Assembly (NCBI RefSeq): GCF_004027225.2
Contig: NC_044284.2
Span: 11,512,501 to 11,576,500, forward strand
From: Strigops habroptila
Taxonomy: Eukaryota; Chordata; Aves; Psittaciformes; Psittacidae
Reading direction: 5' to 3'
DNA: 64,000 nt
Below are positions 36,590 through 59,425 of the stretch, one piece after another. Made by a program: the position numbers and the translations under genes. The notes under the pieces are model-generated. The model was not told the DNA's origin. It ran no database searches and saw nothing but the letters and a program-made list of their open reading frames with translations. The first letter of the stretch is position 1. Each line of letters opens with the position of its first letter.

Positions 36590-38464
36590 ATTCTGAGGCT
36601 ATAGCTGATTTCCAGAAAAGCAAGCAGGATTATGGAATAAAGGAAGGCTTTGCCATCCTCCCTTTGTTACCATTTGCTGAATCAGAACACCAAAACTCTG
36701 CCAAATGCACTCAAAACATGTAGCCCCCCTGCCAAGTCCTGGAGTATGGGGTGCAATTTGGCTCCTCTCTCCCTTTTAAGCATGTTAAACAAGAAGGCAT
36801 CCTCGTCAGCTCTAAAAGGCCCACCTCTGTTTGCGAGGACACCCAATATTTATTAGAGAACATCTGGCCACACAAAAAGGGAGTGATTTCACACATGAAG
36901 TAGTAAAGAACACCCCCCAAATTTCTGACCATATCTGCTAATGCCACAAATTCAACTCGGAGCTCCTACACCGCTATCTGAGGCTTGAGCAGAAGAGTTT
37001 TCCTTTTAGCCACACTGCGGCCCGCTGAGCAGGGGGGCAGAGATTGCTGGCTTACATACACCCGCCAGCACGCTATGAAAAAATACCTCTGCAGCTATTC
37101 ACTGCACCAGCCCAAAGGCTTAGTGAAACAAAGGGAAACGAATTCGGCACAGCAGCGCCTGCAGCACACAGACCCCATTTCAAATCTGTCAGGACAAGTA
37201 GTCTCGCAGCAGCAGCTCTGCATGCCGCCCAATGTACACCGCCGCAGCAGTCCAACAGACAGCCTGAAACAGACGTGCTCAGCAGTATCTCACCCTCTCC
37301 CTCTTTAGGTGTCTTGAATCACCGAGTGCTGTTGCTTACAGCTCTTACTGCTCAAAAGCTGTGAGGACACTTCACATTTCCATTCAAAAGAAAATAAGAT
37401 CTGTCTTACGAAGATCAGAGTTCAACCACAATCCAGGTCCTACCAAATGACAACTCAGCAGCTGCCTTTGGTCACCCATGCAACGCCTCTGCCTGTTTTG
37501 CCTTCCTTATTTAGGTGCTCAGCTACAAGCACATCTTCCCAGGTCCGGTTCCACCAGCACATGAGAATAGTACTCGTTCAAGCTGATAGTCTTTAGAAGG
37601 AAATATTAAAGGTAGGAAACAGTGTTTGTATCAAAATGCTGTGCTAGGGCAGCCTGCAAAACCTTCAATTCCATGGCTGTTAATAAATTGGCACCTTTCT
37701 CCCCGCTGACCGGTTCACATTCCACGAAGCAGTAAAGATGCTGTGTCCCTCTGACACCCACTGTACAGGTAAAACTCTTTCCCTAGGACATATACCAGGC
37801 TTATCTAAGAACTCTGTTTTATTGACATTTGTCAAAAACATGCAAACATATAAGGAAGCGAATTCCATAAAATCACACTGCTTAAGTGCCATCTTCGTAT
37901 TTAAAAAAAAAATCAATTTAAATTTAAATCAATTTAAATTTAAAAAAAAAAAAAAATGAATTGAATTTCATTCATAACAAAATCAAACATTCCTTTTTCA
38001 CATTCACAAAAACAGTGCAGCTGGCTTGTACCATAAAAAGATGCAGGTGATGCCCAGGGCCCTGCATCCAGCTTTGCACCAGGAAAGGCTGCTTTGCTGG
38101 ATACTTGCACACCATGGACACTAGCCATGATGACAGCCTCCTCACTAAAGGAGGCATACTTCATCATCCTCTAGCAACCTGCACTTTCTCAGTTACCAAC
38201 AGAATAGTTGCAGCACACTCCTGGCAAAGTGGCAGCAATCAGAAATCCTAAACCAGACAGTCCAATCCACATCGAGGGTGGATGTCAGATCCACACCAAG
38301 TGTGTTCAGGCAGGACGGCCACAAAGTCTTAATGAGAACTGTTTTCAGTACTTCGCTGCCTGTTCCCAGAACTCTGTAACAAAATAAGAGGAGAAAATTT
38401 TACTACAGCACCAGCAAAGAAAAATCAACTTAGAGAATAAAGAAAAGTTTAAAAAAAACCAAAC
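36590..38464. other. Intergenic DNA between CRYGS and TBCCD1
   Basis: About 1.9 kb upstream of the CRYGS promoter and downstream of the TBCCD1 poly(A) site. Contains the AT-rich block at 37900-37956. Nothing else was recognised. Confidence 0.6.
37900..37956. repeat. AT-rich low-complexity block with repeated palindromes
   Basis: The words TCAATTTAAATTTAAA occur twice in tandem between two A runs; AATTTAAATT is itself a palindrome. It lies between TBCCD1 and CRYGS. Confidence 0.85.
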
Positions 38465-38483
38465 CCACCAAGTTTCTAATGGT

Positions 38484-38489
38484 TTTATT
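38484..38489 (-). terminator. TBCCD1: Probable poly(A) signal of TBCCD1 (AATAAA)
   Basis: AATAAA on the minus strand whose first two A's belong to the target-site duplication of the adjacent LTR. A GT/T-rich downstream element follows within 30 nt. It is the only canonical hexamer on this strand between the TBCCD1 stop and this point. Confidence 0.65.
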
Positions 38490-38491
38490 GC

Positions 38492-39077
38492 TGATTTGGG
38501 GCTTTCTAAACAAAGACACAGAGTCTAGTTTAGAAAGGAGACATTGTTTACTCTGCGCAGGGTGCTCGGTGGAAGTCTCCACATATCAAGCACCCCCAGG
38601 ATTGTAACTTTAAGCTATTTACACATTTTGACAATGTAATCAGTGTCCTTTGGTTGAGAGTTACACAATTTGTTCATTAATTAGTATTCCACCCTTTACT
38701 TATTGGTTAAAAGTCCTTCTTGCCTCATGCTAATCAGGCACCATGCTCAGTTAAGCTAACAGTGTCTTGTAATCAGTGGTGGCCCTCAGCATAGGAAAGA
38801 CTGAGCACGGTGCCTGATAAAAAGCAAGAGAGAACTTTTTCCAAGTTAAAAGATCTCCCCCATATTTGCCCCAATGGGCCAATACTCATCCCAAACCAAT
38901 TCTTAAAAAATACCAATAATCCAAATTCCACATGCTCCGGGAATCACCGTAATCATGCACGGGAATACCTTCAGGTACCTTTTACTCCTCTGATCCATAT
39001 CTTTTCTGATACAAGTTGCTCAGGGGGTGAAATCAAACCGGAAATAATAGTAACAATGTCCCTAAAAGTATAGGACA
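38492..39077 (-). mobile_element. Solo LTR of an endogenous retrovirus (586 bp, TG...CA, 4-bp TSD)
   Basis: Read on the minus strand the block begins TGTCCTATAC and ends CCCCAAATCA, the TG/CA ends of retroviral LTRs. Both sides carry the same 4-bp duplication (TTGC on plus, 38488-38491 and 39078-39081). Near the 3' end an AGTAAA (38552-38547) followed by CTCTGTGTCTTTG resembles an R-U5 poly(A) region, which sets the minus orientation. A 4-bp duplication is typical of gammaretrovirus-like (class I) elements. No gag, pol or env sequence is attached, so it is a recombination-derived solo LTR. The family was not identified. Confidence 0.75.
38733..38818. repeat. 19-bp inverted repeat (hairpin) inside the solo LTR
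   Basis: Arms 38733-38751 and 38800-38818 are complementary at 18 of 19 positions, separated by 48 nt. The left arm reads ATCAGGCACCATGCTCAGT. It lies in the putative U3/R part of the LTR. Confidence 0.9.
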
Positions 39078-39745
39078 TTGCTCAAGAACTCACCACAACC
39101 AGGGGTTCGCCAGGGGAGTCCCTGGATAATCACATCGGTGTGTGCTGGAGTCCATCTGGCGAATCCCTTCGGCTGCAATGATTTCCCAAGCAAGGTCCAG
39201 TCCCAATTCTGTGTCCCATCTGAGTCACATGGAACTTGCTGAAAAGCATGATAAAGGCTTTTCTCTGGTTCCTAAACCACTTCTGCTTGGGAAGAGAAAG
39301 ACACTACAAAGTAAGAATTATCTGAAGTCTCACTTGATTCTCTTAAGCAAAAAGTGAGACAAGTAAGTACAGACATTAATGCAGAGCCCCTTTGAAAGAG
39401 CAGCTATTCAAAGCAGGGTTTTTTTACATCAGATTATGTACAATATGCCTGTCTGCCTTTACAGATGCACACAGATTCTCCAACAAAGCATACAGGACAC
39501 CTACAGAGAATGAGCGATGTGCTGACTACACAGTGAACAGATTCAAATTGAAAAGAGGTTTTGACCACAAAATAAGAAAACCGAATGCAAGGCTATTGGG
39601 AGAATGAACAGCCTCCTCCTCCTTCTTCAGCTTCTGCCTAAGCTGCCCACGCAACCATGGGACAATTCTTTTAGATAGAGAAGAATCAAGAGAAACAGAC
39701 CTTCTACTCACCCTTCCTTTCCTTTTGCTGCACAGGAACACGATG

Positions 39746-42700
39746 CTATCCTGCTGCCTGCTTGGAGCCTACTGCAGGAGGGACAAGGCTATCCAGCTGC
39801 TGACGGTTCCCTGTCTGAACCAGCCATTCATAGAATTTGGTTTCTACCAGGATCTGGAATTGTTTCCTCTGATCCCTGAAACCAAAAGAAGATCAGCAGG
39901 GAAATATGTAAAGGTGTCATTTATTTATAGTATTATATTTTTAACTGCACGTTCACTACCAAAACAAGCCTTCCTGTGTATCAGCTAAGAGCTGGGCTTG
40001 GTTCCTGAACTGTCTGTATCAGGAAGACAAGGTTTTTACCAAGTGAGTATGACTGTAATGAACCCCAAAGGCAGAACTTGGTGGTGTTAGAAGTCATGCA
40101 AATCTCCCCATCCCACTAGCACAGCAACCCTGCTCCATGGGTTGCTGAGGAGGACCCCATTCCTAATTTGATGTGCTGATCCCACCCTCTAGTGAGAAAA
40201 GCAGCACATCAGCCCTATTCATTTTTGTGCCACTCAGCTTCAGAGAGGATCAGTGTACCCAGACCCTTTTTTCAAGTTATAGGCTCTTCTTTGTACTATC
40301 ACTTCCATTTGAGACGTTCCCCAGAAAGCAGGGTTCTACGACAGCAACTAACCTAAATTCCTCCCCAGTGAATGTGAACACAAAGGCAGTCACTGTTTTC
40401 TTCTCTTATGGTTTTATTTTCTCCAAGTGCTTTTTATATACCTTGATCTGCTACTGACCCTGAAAGACTTTCTGTCTGATATGCTCAGGAAATGAATAAA
40501 CAGGATTTTATGCTTTTGCAAGTTGTGCCTCAAGCTGTCTTATTGGTCCTGTCTTACGGGGGTTTTACTTTCAGCCTGGCAGGATTTACATTCTTCTTCT
40601 GCCCCACTTTCCTCATTCAGACAACTTCAACTTCTTGAAAGATGTCTTCTTATTTCTAACATTCTCTTTCACTTCTCCGTTCAAGCATGGCAGCTTTTTT
40701 CTTTCTACAAGCCTGACATCCTGCTTGCTCTAAGCTTCCTAGTTGTCTCCCTAGTTGTTTCCCTGCCTGCAGGAGACAGAGACATTTTACACTGTCAGCT
40801 GCCCAAGCTTCTAAACTTGCCACAGTTCTCCCCCCTTTTATGAAATAAGCCACTCCAGTAGTGAGTGGCTTGCTTCCTGTGACTGCTGTAGAGGAGGTTA
40901 AATCTAACCACAAGGATTGAAGTTGTAACTTTCCTCTCTGCTGCCCCTGAAGACTCAGGGCTGAGAGTCCTGAGTCACCTCTGTCACCACTACTGGATCA
41001 CTACTGCTCAGCCACTCTCCACCTGCAGCAAAGTCCTGACGCAGAGTCCTTTCTCTCTCCATCTAGAGCTCTTTCAAACTTCATGCTCCTCCACACTCAG
41101 CACAAAGGCATCTGGATTTCAGAGAGGAACAAGAGAAGCAGAGGGAGCTCCTCCAAAACAATGAACCACCAATTGGGCTGGAACTCCTCAGCTTGGTATG
41201 ATGGGAAGTGTTAACAGTTTGACCCAAGTGGAGGTTTTCATATTCTGAGTTTCTGACAGGATAAACCCCTCCAAAATCACTGCTTATCAGCACCCAGTTA
41301 CACACCCATTACAAGTCATCGACTGAGCACAGAACAGAAAGAAAAATCTATACAGCTTAAGTCCAGCTTAGGGAACTAAACTTGTTCTCATCTTTTCAAG
41401 TCTTTATAATTGAATATCTGGGTTTCTAACCCTGTTCTGTATTTGCAAAGGAAGGCAGGTCCTTCAGGTTTGTAGCTCACAAAAAAAGGCAAAAGCAGCT
41501 AAACTGAAGCCAGCAGAGATTCTGCAGCCTTGCCCAATCTGGCTGGCTGCAGAAGAAAGCATGCTGACAAAGCAGCAAGAACTTTGTCAGAACTCCACAA
41601 CAGCTACTGAGAAAGCAGAAGCGCATCAGTTCATTAGATGGGCTAGGACAGGCCTAGGTAGCACAGTAAAAGCTGGGCACAGGATGTGATGAGATCTGAT
41701 AAAAAGGACTTTAAAAGCTACTGTCCATGAGGTGATCTACTGTAATGGTCCACATGCACATTCTCAGCTCACCTCAACAACAGATGGGACAGTAATTTAA
41801 AGCTTCAGCCTCATTGTAAAAGTTGGACTAAGACCCAATCAGCTGCAGGCCAATAATTAGTCGAGCTGTTGTTCAGGGTACACACCCAGACGTCACCCAC
41901 GGCAGCATGCAACACTGGAAGCAGAACAGAGACAGCACCCAGCGTAAGATCATTGTAAACCCTTACTACTGCCAGGATGGGTCCCTCATGTCAGCCCTCA
42001 ACAGTACCTGGGCACACTTTTCCTCACACACTCCCATTCAGATGCAGCACTCACTTGGTCAGGCCTGCCTCCTTCACAGTTTTCTGCCAGATCTGCACGT
42101 TCTGCTCCCGCTGACTCAGCGCCTTCTGATACGCGTGGGGAAGCCCACCCGGCGTCTCCATGGTGTCTCCTTCCATCTCAAAAGGAATCACGAAGGTGTA
42201 GAAGTCTGAGGGTGGCAGGAGGCGGAAGACACTCATGTCACTGCTCTCCTTGCACACCAGCATGGGACTGTCCCAGTAGTTTGGCAGAGTGGCCAAGCCC
42301 ACCTGAGCCATGTGGTCTTCAAGCATCGGATAGTGGGTGTGGAAAGGGGCAAAGCTGACTGCTTGGTTCCCTGAGAGGATGAGAGGCTGGGTAGGTGTGA
42401 GAGTGTAAAAAGTACAGCCAGCAGTGGAAGAAAGGGACAAACGATGGCAAACCACGATGACCTTGATGTTGTCACAGCTGTGGACGTGCACAGACGCCTG
42501 CACAGGGCCGAGGACAAAAGTGCTATTCCGGCACTTCTCGATGGTCACAGATCTGTGAAAGAACAAGAGAGAGAGGACACAGTGAGCAGGGAAGAGCAAA
42601 CCCAGGACTTTTTCACTGCTTAGTCCATCTAACAAGAACTTAGCGCTTGAACAAACTTGCTGAAAAGACATCTAACTGTGTCCCAGGTGAACAAAAACTC

Positions 42701-45700
42701 ACCGGAGCGGAGAGAGGAGGTAAATGAAGGACTCATTGCAGCGATGAATTCTTACATGAGCCCCCACCAGGGTGTCCGAGCTCTTGGCCAGCGTCTGCTT
42801 GTACACCTGGCTCATTATCACCATGGGAAACACCTCAGGCACCACACGAGTGTTGCAGGCAATCTTTGCTCTCCTGGTTGTTCCTTCAACTGCAAAATAA
42901 GATTCTCCAATTCATTCAATTGTATTTTTAAAGCACAGAAAGGCTATATGAGATTCCTACAGACAGACAGACAGGATGGTTCACTGTCCACATCACTCAG
43001 CAGTCACTCAAGAAAATAATCAGCCCAAAACTTAACAGACAGTACCATCAAACTCCACACTTCATGCATCAGTCATACCATCCACCAATGCCTACCAGGC
43101 AGCTCAGCAGTACGAAACAGTCTGAAGCTCCAGAAGTCAGGGCACATTGAAAAATCAAAACCATTTCAAGATTACTGAGGGGTGGCCAAAGCCTCCCACA
43201 AGCTACAGACAGCCCTGACCATCTCCAATTCCAGAAGTCTGTTCCCAAACACAAGACTTCGCTTGGCAGGAAGATCCTTATGGCAAGTTTTCTGTTGAAA
43301 GCAGGAACTGTACTTTTTAAGACAGTGAAATGCTCCCTCTACAGTACAATCCTTGAGCAACCTCACTGTCCTACCTAACACACTGCCACTGTTATGATTG
43401 TGCAGTCAGAGAAGCAAAACATCCATCTGAATTTTTTCTTCCTAAGGTGGAAGGTGCCTTGGCTCCACTACCATGTCCCTGCAGGCAAGGGGGTGCAATT
43501 TAAGCCAAGGAAACCCAGACCAGCTCTCAGCTTTGCCACAAACACATCGTATTATCTATTCTCTGTGCCCAGCTGTACTTGAATAATGAGGGTACTAATG
43601 CTGACTTCACTCAGAGGGGCCTTTGACAATAAAGTCATTAATGTTTGTTCACAAAAGTGATCCAAGGACCACAAAAATATACACAGATGTCATGCAGCAC
43701 CCTCTAGTCCCCCAGACTCGCCTCTAAGCTGTCACCTTCCCCATCTCCACTGACAGAAGAAGGAAAAGGAGGCAAGCCCTCACGCCACTGCCAGGTCCCA
43801 GGTCAGCGAGAGGAGCTGAGACTGGAAGGTAATTTCTAAAGACAAAGGCAAGGCCTGTAGGTACCTTGCTGTGCCCATGCGAGTTTCTTCCCGGACTTGA
43901 GGCACGCAGTCATTCCAAAAGGGTTTGTCATCAGGCAAGACCGCAGCCAGCTCTCCAGCTTGGGGAAAGGGAAGGCTCTGGAGACCTTGGAGTAGCCATT
44001 CTGCCCGGGACAGGACTGCCAGAGGGCGAGCTCGTGCAGAGGATGGACCGCCCTGGATTTGTTCACGGTCCCTTCAATAAGGAAGCTGAGGGCACAGACG
44101 GCTTCGTAGGACACCAAGCTAGTGTGGGTTGAATGGGAGGAGGCACTGAGCTGCTCGGGCTCCAGCAGCAGTTCAAGCATCTCCAAGAGGTGGCTCTGCA
44201 CAAAGGCACGGTGGTCCTGATCATTCCAGATCTTGGCGGGCAGAAAAAGACACAAGGAGAAGGTGAGTTCTCACAAAGCTGACAAGCTCCACTGACATTA
44301 TATATCCTTCCTTACACTTGCCCTAAAAGAGGGAAAGCAAGTCAAACATGGTGGTCTCTCCTGCTCACTGCTTCTGCTGCTCTGCTCTTCCAAAAGTCAG
44401 AAAGCAACCTCCCACAGAAAAGGGGAAAAAAAATACTCTAACTCCAAGGAGCAAATATTTCATTCTAGAAAGCAGAAACACTCTCCTACAATCCTTCCCA
44501 CACAAATTCAGCAAGCTGCTGCTGGCAATTGAAGGTAGGAAACAAATCAATAACTGACAGTCAAGGTCTTGCAACTGTTCTATTGGAAAATCACTGTATC
44601 TGTTCCAGACCTTCAGCTATGATTCACTGCCACCTTCCCAGGCGCTGCGGGGAAAACAGCAGAGGGTCATTTCTTCACAGCAAGAGACCAATAAACCAAA
44701 CTACCTCAGAAAGACTCGTTAGTTTAAATTCTAAAGGGCTCCAGACCAAAAAAACAAGGCAGAAGACCAGAATTATGGCAGATCTTAATAAAGACAACTG
44801 TTGCTTGCCTGAAAACTGCAGCACAAGCAACACACGCTGCACTTAGACGTTGTTCTCGCCGTCACATCTTATCCAGCAGCTGAGATCCTTGCACTGGGAC
44901 AGAGACCCTCCTGCACCAGACAAGCCTCACTACACCACTGCAAAAGGCTGGAGCTGGGGAATCACATAAAGTAACACCAGTGGAGCCAACCCAAATCCTG
45001 CTGGGACCAAAACCTGTGGGAAGGGTACAATGGCAGCCAAGACTCTCCTCCTTCCTGCCCTGATTTCTATGTAATGGCTATAGTTAAAGGAAAACATCAG
45101 CTTTTAAATAACACTGGATGCTCCGCAGCCACCCAACTCCTAGCCCTGGGTCAGGTCCCCTCATTTCTTTTTTCATCTGCTAAATCTTTCAGTATAAAGT
45201 CACCCAGTTCCTGTTTTTAATCGCTGCAGCTGCTCCCAACCTGTATCTCACCAGCTCACACAGCTCCCAGCATCACAGTCATGACAGAAATCCACCATGG
45301 TTTGCAGCTAGCCTTTATAACGACACTGCCAACCTGTAACTCACCCTCAAGCACAGAGCTGCCCACAAACTGCACCCAATACATCCAACTCAATTCTCTT
45401 CTTTCAAAACACTTGACAGTATTTTAAAAGGAGACATTAGCAATTCCACATGTTAGATCTACAGCTGACCAACCAACTCCCCTCTCTGAAATACAGTTTA
45501 TTGTGAGGGACCATCCTGGGGTCCTAATACTCCACAGTGGATCACAGAACCTCTGACACAAGAAAAGCTTCCCATTTTCCCAAAGAGGAAATTCTTAAAA
45601 GGAGAATTTCCATGACTTTGGGAGAAGTTTCACAGCCGGTCTCAGACTCTGGCAATTCCGCAGGTAAAGCTGCAGAGAATACACCAACTCCGTTTCATTT

Positions 45701-46425
45701 ACCATTGTGTGAAGCTTGTTCAATCTGACTCTGGCTCAGACTTCACCGCAGGCAGGGTGACACCCTCCCAGGCACAAACCATCCACACTTCAACCCGCCT
45801 GAAGGCGGGACCGTGCAGTTCCTCACACGGCCACACAAGCAGACCGTCCCGCAGCCACAGTTACCTTGTTCTCGCTGGCGGATTTTCCACTCAGGCTGGG
45901 AGACTTGGTCCGGGGGCTGGGCCACTCCTCCCCGATCAGAGACCTCCGCAGAGACACCTTGCTCACCTGCTGGATGTACAGGAAGAGCAGGAACTGCAGC
46001 GTGTCCACCGACAGCTACCCGAGAGGGGAGAAAAAGACGCGTTAGGACGGGCTGCGCTCTCCCCACGCCCGCCCCGCTCGGGTTGAGGCTCCTGCCTTGC
46101 TCCGCTCCCGCTCCAGCTCCTCGGCGCTGCCGCAGGCCGCCTCGGCCTCGGCCCACTCCAGGCGGCGCGGCGGGTCGGGCCGGAGGACGCTGTGGAAGAG
46201 CTCGAAGTAGAGCCAGGCCAGGCCGCGGTCCAGCTGCAGCTTGCCGCAGGCGATGTGCCGCCAGCGGGGCCACGACAGCCGCGGGAAGCAGCCCTCGCCC
46301 GCCCGCGCTCGGCAGTAAGCCGACATCTTCCGGAGGTAGTGCGGGCCGAGGCGGGCGGGCGGCGGGGCGGGCAGGACCCCCACCACGAACGGCTCCGTCT
46401 TCACCCACAGCCGCGCCGCCGCCAT
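39746..46425 (-). CDS. TBCCD1: TBCC domain-containing protein 1, 6 coding exons, complete
   Basis: Centrosome/spindle-pole protein related to tubulin cofactor C. In animals it is linked to centrosome-nucleus connection, Golgi positioning and primary cilium organisation. Coding exons on the minus strand: 46096-46425, 45865-46014, 43865-44231, 42703-42889, 42055-42552 and 39746-39875. Their sum is 1662 nt, or 553 aa plus stop (human 557), and phases agree at every junction (0, 0, 1, 2, 2). Start: Kozak-strong ATG at 46425 opening with MAAARLWVKTEPF. Recognisable blocks are WRHIACGKLQL in exon 1, SFLIEGT and CLKSGKKLAWA in exon 3, and NESFIYLLSPLR followed by SVTIEKCRNS in exons 4-5, the start of the beta-helical TBCC/CAP-like domain. 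The C-terminus ends QLDSLVPPAVGSKQAAG. Introns 2-5 have GT-AG ends; intron 1 is GC-AG. Shares a bidirectional promoter with DNAJB11. Identity rests on remembered human sequence and is very secure. Confidence 0.96.
39876..42054 (-). other. TBCCD1: TBCCD1 intron 5
   Basis: A 2.18-kb phase-2 intron, donor GTGAGT, acceptor TTTCAG. Without splicing, exon 5 would read straight into TGA at 42053-42051. No repeats or conserved exons were seen inside. Confidence 0.9.
44232..45864 (-). other. TBCCD1: TBCCD1 intron 2
   Basis: A 1.63-kb phase-0 intron, donor GTAACT, acceptor GCCAAG (an A before AG, a weaker but acceptable 3' splice site). Introns 3 (42890-43864, phase 1) and 4 (42553-42702, phase 2) are GT-AG. 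Nothing else was recognised inside. Confidence 0.85.
46015..46095 (-). other. TBCCD1: TBCCD1 intron 1: 81-nt intron with GC-AG ends
   Basis: Exon 1 ends in Lys-110 (AAG at 46098-46096), followed directly by GCAGGA. The acceptor is preceded by TTTTTCTCCCC and ends GGTAG at 46015. This junction keeps frame (phase 0) and restores the conserved join to LSVDTLQFLLF. No GT in this 81-nt stretch gives both a usable intron length and the correct frame; the GT at 46066-46065 would leave 52 nt and shift frame. Confidence 0.8.
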
Positions 46426-46901
46426 GGCGACCGGCACCGCCCGCCGCCGGGGCCCGCCCCTCACCCCCTGGAGGACTCCGCTTGGCCCCGCCCCGTCCCT
46501 GAGGAGCCGGTTCCGATTGGCTGCTGGAGCCAGCGCGGAGACGCGGAATCGACGGCGCACCCTCTGACTGGCTGCTACCGCGCGAGCTCCGACTTCCGTG
46601 CGGCTTGCAGCGGCGATAGGGTAGGGCACGGCGTGACGAATTGAGCCACGATTGGACCGAGAGGCTCAGCGCCGACGTCCTGGCACACGATTGGCCGGCG
46701 GCGTCGAGTCGGTGGTGAAGTGTGCGCAGACGATTGGTCAGCGGCACGCAGCGCGCGGGGCCGCGCCGCGCTCTTATTGGCCCGGCGGATGTGGCCGGGG
46801 CCTGTTTCGTGTCCGCTGGTGGCCGAGCTGGGGCGGGCGGCTGCGGACCCGCCTGCGGAGCGCCGCGCTCTCCCCCCGGGCAGGGCAGGCCCGGCCCCGC
46901 C
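46426..46901. promoter_or_regulatory. Bidirectional CpG-island promoter of TBCCD1 and DNAJB11
   Basis: Only 476 bp separate the two divergent start codons. The interval and its flanks (about 46030-47260) are strongly GC- and CpG-rich and have no TATA box. Inverted CCAAT boxes (ATTGG on plus) start at 46516, 46651, 46690, 46733 and 46776. The last four are spaced 39, 43 and 43 bp, close to four helical turns each. This is an NF-Y-type promoter suited to a housekeeping and stress-inducible pair. The consensus ER stress element (CCAAT-N9-CCACG) was looked for on either strand at each box and not found intact. Confidence 0.85.

Positions 46902-59425
<12,524 letters not shown>

Larger units (their letters stand above)
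38465..39745 (-). other. TBCCD1: TBCCD1 3' UTR, interrupted by a solo LTR
   Basis: Downstream of the stop (39748-39746) there is no AATAAA or ATTAAA on the minus strand for 664 nt, until an LTR begins at 39077. The first canonical hexamer lies directly beyond the LTR (38489-38484) and is followed by a G/T-rich stretch (TTGGTGGGTTTGGTTTTTTT). The predicted 3' UTR is therefore about 1.28 kb, of which 586 nt is LTR. The extent is inferred from signals only. Confidence 0.6.

Noticed and set aside
38340-38373. Convincing 3' splice site (pyrimidine tract plus TTACAG) on the minus strand, considered as the last TBCCD1 exon
   Set aside because: The true last coding exon is at 39746-39875 and gives the conserved C-terminus. 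This site lies beyond the poly(A) signal and encodes nothing familiar.
39081-39260. Retroviral internal coding sequence next to the LTR
   Set aside because: Frames are short and interrupted, no known motif is seen, and the 4-bp target duplication closes directly on the LTR, so this is host UTR.
46065-46066. GT at 46066-46065 as an ordinary donor for TBCCD1 intron 1
   Set aside because: Would leave a 52-nt intron and break the reading frame into exon 2.
46690-46780. Canonical ER stress response element (CCAAT-N9-CCACG)
   Set aside because: Checked at each CCAAT box; the distal half matches at 3 of 5 bases at best.
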